Shown here: positions 27,516 to 35,968 of the stretch, in pieces
Layout of the letters: every line of letters begins with the position of its first letter
Position numbering within the stretch: the stretch's first letter is position 1
Assembly: GCA_963730325.1 (NCBI GenBank)
Contig: CAVSRC010000019.1
Coordinates: forward strand, 372,001 to 436,000
Source: CAVSRC01 sp963730325
GTDB lineage: Bacteria > Pseudomonadota > Alphaproteobacteria > Rhizobiales > Kaistiaceae
Length of the DNA stretch: 64,000 nt
Direction: 5' to 3'
The notes under the pieces: generated by a model
Databases searched by the model: none
What the model saw: only the letters and a program-made list of their open reading frames with translations
Told to the model about the DNA's origin: nothing
Made by a program: the position numbers and the translations under genes

Positions 27516-28304
27516 TCAGTGTTCCGGGTCTGTTCCGGGCGGCGGCACCGCCGGTTCCGGCCGCATGTCGTCGGTCACCTCATAGACCTTGCCGTCGATG
27601 AGCGTGATGACCCGGTCCATGCGCCGGGCGAGGTCGTGATTATGGGTGGCGATCAGCGCCGCCAGGCGCGAGGCGCGCACCAGCCGGGTAAGACCGTCAA
27701 AGACGAAATCCGCCGTCGACGGGTCAAGGTTGCCGGTGGGTTCGTCGGCAAGCAGAAGCCGCGGGGCGTTGGCGACGGCGCGGGCGATGGCGACCCGCTG
27801 CTGCTCGCCGCCGGACAGTGCGCCCGGCCGGTGGTCGGCGCGCTCCTTGACCCGCATATAGGCGAGGAGCTGCATGGCGCGGCGGCTCGCCTCCTTGCGG
27901 TCGATGCCGCGGATGAGCTGCGGCATCATCACGTTTTCCAGGGCCGTGAACTCGGGCAGCAGGTGGTGAAACTGATAGACGAAGCCGATGTGCAGGCGGC
28001 GGAACATGGTGCGGTCGGCATCGGAGAGCTTGCCGGTCGGCCGGCCGCCGATGACCACGTCTCCGGCGTTCGGCTTCTCCAGCAGGCCGGCAACGTGGAG
28101 CAGCGTCGACTTGCCGGCGCCGGAGGGCGCCACCAGAGCCACCAGTTCGCCCGGAAAGATCGACAGGTCGGCGCCGTTGAGCACGGTCAGCCGGCCCTCG
28201 CCCTCGCGATAATGGATCGCCACGCTGCGCAGGCGCAGCACAGGCCGTGGCCCGGCCGTCTTCCTGACGCCGGCTTCGGTCGAGCGCGGGGCGGGTGCGT
28301 TCAT
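27516..28304 (-). CDS. lolD: Lipoprotein-releasing ABC transporter ATP-binding protein LolD
   Basis: 262 residues. Walker A is APSGAGKST (59-67), the signature is LSGGEQQR, and Walker B is LLLADEPTGNLD, all in LolD/MacB-type form. It powers release of outer-membrane lipoproteins from the inner membrane by the LolC/E membrane protein. Its ATG overlaps the stop of the lolC/E gene by four bases (28301-28304), so the two are translationally coupled. A Pro-rich C-terminal tail is an extension. Confidence 0.95.
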   Translation of the reverse strand: MNAPAPRSTEAGVRKTAGPRPVLRLRSVAIHYREGEGRLTVLNGADLSIFPGELVALVAPSGAGKSTLLHVAGLLEKPNAGDVVIGGRPTGKLSDADRTMFRRLHIGFVYQFHHLLPEFTALENVMMPQLIRGIDRKEASRRAMQLLAYMRVKERADHRPGALSGGEQQRVAIARAVANAPRLLLADEPTGNLDPSTADFVFDGLTRLVRASRLAALIATHNHDLARRMDRVITLIDGKVYEVTDDMRPEPAVPPPGTDPEH

Positions 28305-29593
28305 TCGTAGCGCAGCGCGTCAACCGGATCGAGGCGCGCCGCCCGCCAGGCCGGATAGAGGGTCGCCAGGAAGGACAGGACCAGCGCCATCACAATGACG
28401 GTGATCGTCTCGCGCGCGTCCATTTCCGCCGGCAGCTTGCTGAGGAAATAGAGTTCCGGCGAGAACAGCTCGGTCCGCGTCAACGCCGACAGGAACTGCC
28501 GGATCGACTCGATGTTGAGATTGACCACGACGCCGAGCGCCACGCCGGCAAGCGTGCCGACGGTGCCGATCGACGCGCCGGTTATGAAGAACACCCGGAG
28601 AATTGCGCCGCGTGTCGCGCCCATGGTGCGCAGGATGGCGATGTCGTGGCCCTTGTCCTTCACCAGCATGGTGAGGCCGGAGATGATGTTGAGCGCCGCC
28701 ACCAGCACGATCAGCGTGAGGATCAGGAACATCACGTTCTTTTCCACCTCGAGCGCCGAGAAGAAGGTGGCGTTGCGCTCCTGCCAGGAGGTGAGCAGAA
28801 CCTGGCGGTTGGCGGCGCGCTCTATCGGCCCGCGCATGGCGTCGACCAGGTCGGCGTTGTTGAGATAGATCTCGACCGCACTCGCCTGGTCATCGAGGTT
28901 GAAATAGAGCTGCGCATCCGGGAACGGCATGACGACCACGGTGGAATCGTATTCCGACATGCCGATCTCGAAGATCGCCACCACCGGGTAGCTGGTTATG
29001 CGCGGCGTGACGCCCATGGGGGTGACGCTGCCGCGCGGCGTGACCAGGGTCAGCCGGTCGCCGATGGAAAGGCCGAGCTGGCTGGCGAGCCGGGTGCCGA
29101 TGGCAACCCCGTGCGAGGTGCCGAAATCCTTGAGCGTGCCGAGGCGGACATTGTCGTAGATGCCGGCGATCTTGGGCAGATCCTGCTCGCGGACGCCGCG
29201 CACGAGAACCCCGCCCGAGGTGCTCACGCCGCTGGCCAGCGCCTGCCCCTCGACCAGCGGGATCGCCGATTTGACGCCGGGCACCGCCGCCACCCGCTGG
29301 GCGACGTCGGCATAGTCGGTCAGCTTCGAGTCCATCGCCTGCAGGATGACGTGGCCATTGAGCCCGAGGATCTTGCTGATCAGCTCCTGGCGGAAGCCGT
29401 TCATCACCGCCATGACGATGATCAGCGTGGCGACCCCGAGCATGATGCCGGTGAAGGAAAAGCCGGCGATGACCGAGATGAAGGCCTCGCGCCGCCGCGA
29501 GCGCAGGTAGCGCCCGGCGAGCGCCCATTCGAACCGGGCGAAAGGCCGGGTCCCGGTCGGAAGCGCCGCCCTCGCCCTCGGTTCCTTGGCCAT
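28301..29593 (-). CDS. lolC: Lipoprotein-releasing system membrane protein LolC/E
   Basis: 430 residues from the ATG at 29593, preceded by GAGGAGAAG. The layout is one N-terminal membrane helix (FISVIAGFSFTGIMLGVATLIIVMAVMNGF), a long periplasmic domain (about 60-290), then three C-terminal helices with FtsX-type sequence (NVMFLILTLIVLVAALNIISGL, KDKGHDIAILRTMGAT, LYPAWRAARLDPVDALRYE). A single LolC/E-type protein pairing with LolD is usual in this group. It follows proS by 14 bases. Confidence 0.95.
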   Translation of the reverse strand: MAKEPRARAALPTGTRPFARFEWALAGRYLRSRRREAFISVIAGFSFTGIMLGVATLIIVMAVMNGFRQELISKILGLNGHVILQAMDSKLTDYADVAQRVAAVPGVKSAIPLVEGQALASGVSTSGGVLVRGVREQDLPKIAGIYDNVRLGTLKDFGTSHGVAIGTRLASQLGLSIGDRLTLVTPRGSVTPMGVTPRITSYPVVAIFEIGMSEYDSTVVVMPFPDAQLYFNLDDQASAVEIYLNNADLVDAMRGPIERAANRQVLLTSWQERNATFFSALEVEKNVMFLILTLIVLVAALNIISGLTMLVKDKGHDIAILRTMGATRGAILRVFFITGASIGTVGTLAGVALGVVVNLNIESIRQFLSALTRTELFSPELYFLSKLPAEMDARETITVIVMALVLSFLATLYPAWRAARLDPVDALRYE

Positions 29594-29607
29594 CTCGCGT
29601 CTTCTCC

Positions 29608-30930
29608 TCAGGCCGCGGTCATCCGGTTCACCGCGGCGTCCAGGCTCATCGTCTCGCGGGCGCCGGTGGCCCGCCGCTTGACCTCGATCTCGCCCCGCTC
29701 CAGCCCTTTGGGCCCGACGATCACCTGCCACGGCAGGCCGATCAGGTCCATGGACGCAAACTTGGCGCCGGCACGCTGGTCGAGGTCATCGTAGAGCACC
29801 GAGACCCCGGCATTCGTAAGGCGCTGGTGCAACGTGTCGCAGGCGGCATCGACCGCCGCGTCGCCGACCTTGAGGTTGATCAGGCCGACCTGGAAAGGGG
29901 CCACGCTGTCCGGCCAGACGATGCCGGCGTCGTCGTGGCTGGCCTCGATGATCGCCGCCACCAGCCGCGACACGCCGATGCCGTAGGAGCCGCCGTGGAT
30001 GGGGTGCTCGCCGCCGTCCGGCCCGGAGACCACCGCCTTCATGGGCACCGAATATTTGGTGCCGAAATAGAAGATCTGGCCGACTTCGATGCCGCGCGTG
30101 TTCAGACGACGCTCCTCCGGCACTTCGCGCTCGAAGCGCGCCGCATCGTGAACGTCTTCCGTCGCCGCATAGAAGGAGGTCCACGGCGCGATCAGGGGTT
30201 CCAGCTCCGCGTCATAGTTCACGTCCTCGCCGGGAACCGGCAGGTCGAGAATGTTCTTGTCGCAATAAACGCCCAATTCGCCGGTATCCGCCAAGACCAG
30301 GAATTCGTGGCTGAGGTCGCCGCCGATCGGTCCGGTCTCGGCGCGCATGGGGATCGCCGTCAGGCCCATGCGCTTGAAGGTCCTGAGATAGGCGACGAAC
30401 ATCTTGTTGTAGGAGGTGCGGGCCGCCGCCTCGTCGATGTCGAAGGAATAGGCATCCTTCATGAGGAACTCGCGCCCGCGCAGTACGCCGAAGCGCGGCC
30501 TGACCTCGTCGCGGAACTTCCACTGGATGTGATAGAGATTGAGCGGCAGCGCGCGGTAGCTCGAGACATAGGCGCGGAAGATCTCGGTGACCATCTCCTC
30601 GTTGGTCGGCCCGAAGAGCATGTCGCGCTCGTGCCGGTCGGTGATTCGCAGCATCTCCTTGCCGTAATCCTCGTAGCGGCCGCTCTCGCGCCAGAGGTCC
30701 GCGGACTGGATGGTCGGCATCAGAATCTCGATTGCACCCGAGCGGTTCTGCTCCTCGCGCACGATCTGGCCAATCCTGGCAAGAACGAGATTGCCCAACG
30801 GCAACCAGGAGTAGATACCGGCCGCCTGCTGCCGGATCAGCCCCGCCCGAAGCATCAGCCGATGGGAGACGATCTCTGCCTCACGAGGCGCCTCGCGCAG
30901 GATGGGCAGGAAGTAGCGGGACAGGCGCAT
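29608..30930 (-). CDS. proS: Prolyl-tRNA synthetase, short alphaproteobacterial type
   Basis: 440 residues from the ATG at 30930; a GTG one codon earlier is possible. Class II motifs are present: motif 2 in IQWKFRDEVRPRFGVLRGREFLMKDAYSF, and motif 3 GSYGIGVSRLVAAIIE. The large editing insert between motifs 2 and 3 is missing, which is the known short form of alphaproteobacteria. It attaches proline to tRNA-Pro. The anticodon-binding domain is C-terminal. It heads proS-lolC-lolD. Confidence 0.97.
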   Translation of the reverse strand: MRLSRYFLPILREAPREAEIVSHRLMLRAGLIRQQAAGIYSWLPLGNLVLARIGQIVREEQNRSGAIEILMPTIQSADLWRESGRYEDYGKEMLRITDRHERDMLFGPTNEEMVTEIFRAYVSSYRALPLNLYHIQWKFRDEVRPRFGVLRGREFLMKDAYSFDIDEAAARTSYNKMFVAYLRTFKRMGLTAIPMRAETGPIGGDLSHEFLVLADTGELGVYCDKNILDLPVPGEDVNYDAELEPLIAPWTSFYAATEDVHDAARFEREVPEERRLNTRGIEVGQIFYFGTKYSVPMKAVVSGPDGGEHPIHGGSYGIGVSRLVAAIIEASHDDAGIVWPDSVAPFQVGLINLKVGDAAVDAACDTLHQRLTNAGVSVLYDDLDQRAGAKFASMDLIGLPWQVIVGPKGLERGEIEVKRRATGARETMSLDAAVNRMTAA

Positions 30931-31189
30931 CACGTAATCTCCGAAGCACTTACGGCGGCGCAGTCAAACGACATGCCCATGAAAATACAAGCCCTTTTGC
31001 CGTCTTGCCGGGGTCGGAACGCGCCCCGCGCCACGGGTCCGCGGCATATGGCGCCTATCGCTCGATTCGTGCAAAAAGATTAGGCGCCGACGCACAAAAT
31101 GGTGACAACGGTCCCGACATTGGGTAGGCTCATCCAATAAGAAAAGGCGGGGCTGGTGGGAGCCGGTCATCGTCGAACAAAAACGGCAT

Positions 31190-31350
31190 CGCGGTCTAAG
31201 TCTTGGGAGGAAGATCCCTTCAGGCGCGCCGAAAGGTTGCCGCCGCAGCGATCCAAAAAAAGGTCCAATAAGCCAATTGGACCCGGACGTGGCACGAAGG
31301 GTTGAGACGCGGAACTGTAAGAAGCAAGGCCGCAAGGCCTTGCTTTTTTA
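31190..31350 (+). ncRNA. Candidate small non-coding RNA
   Basis: A plus-strand terminator (31322-31350) has no plus-strand protein gene before it. The preceding 130 bases contain GGGA-GGAAGA-TCCC and a perfect 8-bp hairpin GGTCCAAT-AAGCCA-ATTGGACC (31262-31283). No open frame with a start codon and ribosome site fits. This arrangement suggests a trans-acting small RNA of about 150 bases, but the 5' end and promoter are not identified and no known family is recognised. The hairpin could instead serve the minus-strand operon that ends at 31380. Confidence 0.35.
31322..31350 (+). terminator. Rho-independent terminator (plus strand)
   Basis: AAGCAAGGC-CGCAAG-GCCTTGCTT then TTTTA. The 9-bp stem is perfect. 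The T-run is on the plus strand; in the minus direction only CTTCTT follows, so it would be weaker for the DUF1467 operon. Confidence 0.8.
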
Positions 31351-31379
31351 TTTGGCGCTGGAGCCTTTGTCGGCCAGCC

Positions 31380-31655
31380 CTACTGGCGGAGGTCGAACCA
31401 GTCGGCCACGCTCCACACGGTGATCCCGAAATATTGGACGGCAAAGACCAGCGCGCCGACCAGGATGGCGGTGACGATGGTGGTGGCAATCGCCTTCTTG
31501 ACCAGCATCGGACGCACCGGCGCGCTCGGCGGCGTGCCGAGCACCACGCCGCTTTCCTCGTCCTCGTCCTGGGTGTGCGTGCCGAAGGGCAGAACGGCGA
31601 ACAGGATGAGCCACCAGAGGACGAAGTAGATCCCGGCTATGGCGATCGGGTTCAT
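31380..31655 (-). CDS. DUF1467 family membrane protein
   Basis: 91 residues with two membrane segments (IAGIYFVLWWLILFAVLPFG and AIATTIVTAILVGALVFAVQYFGI). Between them is an acidic, polar loop (THTQDEDEESGVVLGTPPSAP). The pattern WWLILFAVLPFG then LVKKA is the DUF1467 signature, a small alphaproteobacterial family of unknown function. It lies last in birA-rnj-mce-DUF1467, the usual order in Hyphomicrobiales, seven bases after mce. Confidence 0.88.
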   Translation of the reverse strand: MNPIAIAGIYFVLWWLILFAVLPFGTHTQDEDEESGVVLGTPPSAPVRPMLVKKAIATTIVTAILVGALVFAVQYFGITVWSVADWFDLRQ

Positions 31656-31662
31656 GGTGCGC

Positions 31663-32079
31663 TCACGCTTCTTCCAGCTCGATCAGCGTGCCGAGAAAAT
31701 CCTTCGGATGGACGAAGATCACCGGCTTGCCGTGGGCGCCGATCTTGGGCTCGCCGTCGCCGAGAACGCGCGCGCCGCGCGCGCTGAGCGCCTTGCCGGC
31801 GGCGCGGACATCGGCGACCTCGTAGCAGATGTGATGGATGCCGCCGAAGGGATTGCGCTCGAGGAAGCCGGCCAGTGGCGACTCGGCGCCGAGCGGTGCG
31901 ATCAGTTCGACCTTGGTATTGGGCAGCTCGACAAAAACGGTGGTGACGCAGTGATCGGGCATGTCGACCGGCTCCGACACGGTGGCGCCCAGCATGTTGC
32001 GATAGAGCGCCGCGGCTGCGTCGAGGTCGGTGACCGCGATGGCCACGTGGTTGAGACGGCCGATCATTAAGCTGCTCAT
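31663..32079 (-). CDS. mce: Methylmalonyl-CoA epimerase
   Basis: 138 residues from the ATG at 32079, which overlaps the rnj stop as ATGA; an ATG at 32067 is also possible. It has two vicinal-oxygen-chelate repeats with metal ligands in LNHVAIAV, GIHHICYEV and LIELEE. It interconverts (2R)- and (2S)-methylmalonyl-CoA in the propionyl-CoA to succinyl-CoA route. The placement after rnj and before DUF1467 is conserved in this group and does not itself indicate a metabolic link. Confidence 0.92.
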   Translation of the reverse strand: MSSLMIGRLNHVAIAVTDLDAAAALYRNMLGATVSEPVDMPDHCVTTVFVELPNTKVELIAPLGAESPLAGFLERNPFGGIHHICYEVADVRAAGKALSARGARVLGDGEPKIGAHGKPVIFVHPKDFLGTLIELEEA

Positions 32080-33752
32080 ACGACCGAGACGAAGACCGTG
32101 CAAATGGGTTTTTTGCCCCAGGCCTGGGCAATCGCGGCGCGCACCGCCCGGCGCACGGCCTCACCCAGCGCATCGGGATCGCGGCGCACCGGGCGCGGCA
32201 GCGAGTCCAGCGTCGCCAGGACGGCGTCCATCGCCGTCTCCTCCATCGGCCGGCCGCCGGCATCCGCCCGGGCAGTGCCGATGAGAGCGACCTGCGGCTC
32301 GTCCAGCACCTCGCCGCGTTGATTGATCACGATCGCCACGGTGACGTGGCCGACGAAGGACAGGCGCCGGCGCTCGACGACGCCGACGCCCTCGAGGTCG
32401 GCGATCAGCCGCCCGTCCTTGTAGAGGCGGCGCGCCTCGATCTCGTCGATCTGGGCGACAGGGTCCGGCGCCAGCCGCGTCATGATGCCGTCCTCGATCT
32501 CAACAACGGTCTCGACGCCAAGCTCGCGGGCGAGGTCGGCATGCGCCGCCAGGTGCATCGGCTCGCCGTGAACGGGAATGGCGATCTTCGGCTTCAGCCA
32601 GCCGTAGAGCTCACGCATCTCGCCGCGACGGGGATGACCGGAGGTATGAACCAGCCGGTCGCGATCGGTGACGACGCGGATGCCGCGCTCGGTGAGCGCG
32701 TTCATGATGCGGATGATGTCGTATTCGTTGCCGGGGATGGCGCGCGCCGAGAAAACGACGATGTCGCCCTCGGCCATTTCGATGCGCGGATGGTCGTCGA
32801 AGGCGACGCGGGCGAGCGCGGCGCGCGGCTCGCCCTGGCTGCCGGTGAGCAGCACCACCACCTTGTCGCGCGGCAGATAGGCATAAGCCTCCTCGGTGAG
32901 GAAGGGCGGCGTATCGTCGAGCATGCCGAGTTCGGTGGCGACATCGATGACCCGGCGCATGGCGCGGCCGACGACGACCACATCGCGGCCGGCCTCGCGG
33001 GCGGCAAGCGCGATCGAGCGCAGCCGCCCGACATTGGAGGCGAAGGTGGTGAAGGCGACCCGCCGGCCTTTGGCCGAGCGGATAATCTCGGCCAGTTCGC
33101 GCTCGACCTCGGTTTCGCTGGGGCTGCGGCCCTCGCGCATGGCGTTGGTGGAATCCGAGATGAGCGCCAGCACGCCTTCCTCGCCGATGGCCTTCAGCCG
33201 CGCCACATCGGTCGGCAGGCCGACGGTCGGCTGATCGTCCAGCTTCCAGTCGCCGCTGTGCAGCACGAGACCGAGCGGCGTGCGGATGGCAAGGGCGTGG
33301 GATTCGGGGATCGAATGGGCGACGTTGACGTATTCGACCTCGAACGGACCGAGCGCGATGCGCTCGCCGGCCTTGACCAGATTGACGGGCACAGGCGCTG
33401 CGTCCGGCTCGGAGGCGATCTTGGCGGCGAGCAGATTGGCGGTGAAGGCCGAGGCATAGACCGGCACCTCGAGACGCGGCCACAGATCGACCAGAGCGCC
33501 GAAATGATCCTCGTGGGCGTGGGTGATGACGATGCCGAGGAGGTTGATGCGCTCCTCCTCGAGATAGCCGATGTCCGGAAAGACGAGATCGACGCCGGGC
33601 AGGTCGGCATGGGCGAAGGCGACGCCGAAATCGACCGCGATCCAGGTGCGCTCGTGGCGCGGCCCATAGCCGTAGAGCGCGAGGTTCATGCCGATCTCGC
33701 CGACCCCGCCGAGCGGCAGAAAGACCAGTTCGTCCTGGGGCGCGCGCGGCAT
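32076..33752 (-). CDS. rnj: Ribonuclease J
   Basis: 558 residues. The metallo-beta-lactamase motif is HAHEDH (78-83), with later ligands in VLHSGDWKLD and in PVHGEPMHL. The beta-CASP part includes LISDSTNA and FTTFASNVGRL; VVLLTGSQGEP and TSGHPRRGEM bind RNA. It combines endonuclease and 5'-3' exonuclease activity in rRNA maturation and mRNA decay. The gene starts on the last base of the birA stop (TGATG) and overlaps mce by four bases, so it is coupled on both sides. Confidence 0.96.
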   Translation of the reverse strand: MPRAPQDELVFLPLGGVGEIGMNLALYGYGPRHERTWIAVDFGVAFAHADLPGVDLVFPDIGYLEEERINLLGIVITHAHEDHFGALVDLWPRLEVPVYASAFTANLLAAKIASEPDAAPVPVNLVKAGERIALGPFEVEYVNVAHSIPESHALAIRTPLGLVLHSGDWKLDDQPTVGLPTDVARLKAIGEEGVLALISDSTNAMREGRSPSETEVERELAEIIRSAKGRRVAFTTFASNVGRLRSIALAAREAGRDVVVVGRAMRRVIDVATELGMLDDTPPFLTEEAYAYLPRDKVVVLLTGSQGEPRAALARVAFDDHPRIEMAEGDIVVFSARAIPGNEYDIIRIMNALTERGIRVVTDRDRLVHTSGHPRRGEMRELYGWLKPKIAIPVHGEPMHLAAHADLARELGVETVVEIEDGIMTRLAPDPVAQIDEIEARRLYKDGRLIADLEGVGVVERRRLSFVGHVTVAIVINQRGEVLDEPQVALIGTARADAGGRPMEETAMDAVLATLDSLPRPVRRDPDALGEAVRRAVRAAIAQAWGKKPICTVFVSVV

Positions 33753-34522
33753 CAGTTCCGCCCGCCAGCCGACAGGAAGACATCGCCGGCGCCGATCGCC
33801 TGGCGCCGTCCGTCATCGCCGAGGAGCACAAGCCGGCCGTCCTCGTCGAGCGCCTCGAAACGGCCGTCAACGGGACCGTCGGCAAGGTTGACCCGGATCG
33901 GTTCGCCGACGCCTGCGGCGCGGTCGAGCCAGGCCGAACGCACTCCGGCGAAGCCGCGGCCGCGATCCCACAGGCCGAGTTCCTCGTCCATGCGGACCGC
34001 CAGGCGGGCGAACAGCGCCTCGGCGTCGACCGGCAGGCCGCGGCCGAGGAAATCTCCGGCCGGCTGTCCCGCGGTCACGTCCGGGTGCGCCACACAATTG
34101 ACGCCGATACCCGTGACCACGACGAAGGCACCGGAGGCGAGCGCCTCCCCTTCGACCAGGATGCCCGCCACCTTGGTCCGGTCGAGCAGCAGGTCGTTCG
34201 GCCATTTCAGCGCCAGACGTTCCGCCGCCGGGGGGCCGGCCACATCGACGACGGCGCGATGCAGCGCCACGGCGGCGACGAAGGAGACGGTCGCGGCGAG
34301 CGCGCGCGGCGCCGGGTCGATGAGCAGCAGCGAGGCGGCAAGGTTGCCGGCGCCAGTCACCCAGCCACGGCCGCGACGCCCGCGCCCGGCGGTCTGTTCG
34401 CCGGCCGTCACCCACAGGCCGCCGGCCGCGCCGGAGCGGGCAGCGGAAAGCGCGCGGGCGTTGGTCGACGCCAGGCTGTCGTGGTGCTCGCGGCGATAGC
34501 CGTCCGGTAGCGGGCCTGCCAT
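33752..34522 (-). CDS. birA: Biotin--[acetyl-CoA-carboxylase] ligase
   Basis: 256 residues from the ATG at 34522, five bases after the nuoN stop. The biotin/ATP motif GRGRRGRGW is at about 46-54, KWPNDLLLDRTKVAGILVE follows, and a small C-terminal domain is present. It activates biotin and attaches it to carboxylase carrier proteins. There is no N-terminal helix-turn-helix, so unlike E. coli BirA it should not act as a repressor. It sits between nuoN and rnj, the usual order in this group. Confidence 0.95.
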   Translation of the reverse strand: MAGPLPDGYRREHHDSLASTNARALSAARSGAAGGLWVTAGEQTAGRGRRGRGWVTGAGNLAASLLLIDPAPRALAATVSFVAAVALHRAVVDVAGPPAAERLALKWPNDLLLDRTKVAGILVEGEALASGAFVVVTGIGVNCVAHPDVTAGQPAGDFLGRGLPVDAEALFARLAVRMDEELGLWDRGRGFAGVRSAWLDRAAGVGEPIRVNLADGPVDGRFEALDEDGRLVLLGDDGRRQAIGAGDVFLSAGGRN

Positions 34523-34526
34523 CGCC

Positions 34527-35954
34527 TCAGAAGAAGGTCTTGGCAGCCAGATCCGCGGCCGTGCCAATCTGTCCGGCGATGAAGATGAAGAACAGGATGA
34601 AGACACCACTGATGCCGAGGACCGCCTTGAGTTCCGTCGGCATCGGGGCGAAGCCGCCGGCCGGCTCGTCGAAATACATGATCTTGACGATGCGCAGATA
34701 GTAGTAGGCGCCCACGACGCTGGCGAGCACGCCGATCACGGCCAGAACGTAGAGGCCGGATTCGATGGCCGCGAGGAACACGTAGAACTTGGCGAAGAAG
34801 CCGGCGAGCGGCGGAATGCCGGCCAGCGAAAACAGCAGCATGGCCAGCATGAAGGCCATCATCGGGTTGGTACGCGACAGGCCGGCAAGATCGTCGATGT
34901 CCTCGACCATGGTCTCGCCGCGACGCATGGCGAGGATGCAGGCGAAGGTGCCGAGCGTCATGGCCATATAGACCAGCAGATAGATGATGACGCCCTGCAC
35001 GCCGGCCTGGGTGCCGGAGGCGAGCCCGACCAGGGCGAAGCCCATATGGCCGATGGAGGAATAGGCCATCAGCCGCTTGATGTTGGTCTGGCCGATGGCA
35101 GCGAAGGCGCCGAGCACCATCGACAGGATGGAGATGAATGAGATGACTTGCTGCCAGTCGTGGGTGACCGAGGCGAAGGGGCCGACCATGGCGCGGATGA
35201 AAAGCGCCATCGCCGCCACCTTGGGCGCCGCGGCGAAGAAGGCGGTGACCGGGGTCGGGGCGCCTTCATAGACGTCCGGCGTCCACATATGGAAGGGCAC
35301 CGCCGAGACCTTGAAGGCAAAGCCGGAGATCAGGAAGACGAGGCCGAAGACCAGGCCGACGGAGGCGCCGCCCTGCAACGCCTCGGCGATGCCGGCGAAG
35401 GTGGTCTGGCCGGTGAAGCCGTAGACCAGCGAGGCGCCATAGAGCAGCAGGCCCGACGACAGGGCGCCGAGGACGAAATATTTGAGGCCGGCCTCGGTGG
35501 AGCGCACCGAATCCCGATTGATCGCCGCCACCACATAGAGCGCCAGCGATTGCAGCTCGAGGCCGAGATAGACGGCGATCAGGTCGTTGGCCGAGATCAT
35601 CATCATCATGCCGAGCGTGGCGATGACGATGAGCACGGGATATTCGAAGCGCTCGAACTTGGCGGCGCGGGCGAAGCCGATCGACATGACGATGGCGACG
35701 CCGGAGCCGATGAGCACCAGTATCTTCATCAGGCGCGCGAAGGGATCGACGACGAAGGCGCCGTTGAAGGTGACGCCCTCGGCCGGCACGAGAATGACGA
35801 CGAGCAGGGCCAGCGCCAGAAGGGCCACGGCCAGATAGGTGACGATGGTGATGACGCGCCCGCCGGAAAAGACGCCGATCATCAGCAGGGCCAACGCGCC
35901 GACGGCCAGAATGATTTCCGGCAGCACCGACAGAAAGGAAAAATCGCTCGGCAT
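34527..35954 (-). CDS. nuoN: NADH-quinone oxidoreductase subunit N
   Basis: 475 residues, an antiporter-like membrane subunit with about 14 helices. The proton-channel residues are typical: KVSAVPFHMWTPDVYEGAPTPVTAF, the lysine in AAAPKVAAMAL, and the RLMAYSSIGHMGF helix. It moves protons in the membrane arm of complex I. It is the last nuo gene, 14 bases after nuoM and five before birA. Confidence 0.97.
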   Translation of the reverse strand: MPSDFSFLSVLPEIILAVGALALLMIGVFSGGRVITIVTYLAVALLALALLVVILVPAEGVTFNGAFVVDPFARLMKILVLIGSGVAIVMSIGFARAAKFERFEYPVLIVIATLGMMMMISANDLIAVYLGLELQSLALYVVAAINRDSVRSTEAGLKYFVLGALSSGLLLYGASLVYGFTGQTTFAGIAEALQGGASVGLVFGLVFLISGFAFKVSAVPFHMWTPDVYEGAPTPVTAFFAAAPKVAAMALFIRAMVGPFASVTHDWQQVISFISILSMVLGAFAAIGQTNIKRLMAYSSIGHMGFALVGLASGTQAGVQGVIIYLLVYMAMTLGTFACILAMRRGETMVEDIDDLAGLSRTNPMMAFMLAMLLFSLAGIPPLAGFFAKFYVFLAAIESGLYVLAVIGVLASVVGAYYYLRIVKIMYFDEPAGGFAPMPTELKAVLGISGVFILFFIFIAGQIGTAADLAAKTFF

Positions 35955-35968
35955 GGCCCCCGCCTCCC

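Larger units (their letters stand above)
30931..31379. other. Intergenic region upstream of proS with a candidate small RNA
   Basis: About 450 bases with no coding gene I can support. Short frames at 30964-31335 and 31220-31489 on the minus strand have no recognisable sequence. The right part (from about 31190) holds structured sequence ending in a clear terminator hairpin on the plus strand, listed separately. The minus-strand proS promoter should lie in the left half. Confidence 0.55.

Noticed and set aside
30964..31489. Minus-strand open frames in the spacer before proS
   Set aside because: They overlap each other and the terminator hairpin, and have Arg/Ser/Pro-rich sequence without a start site.
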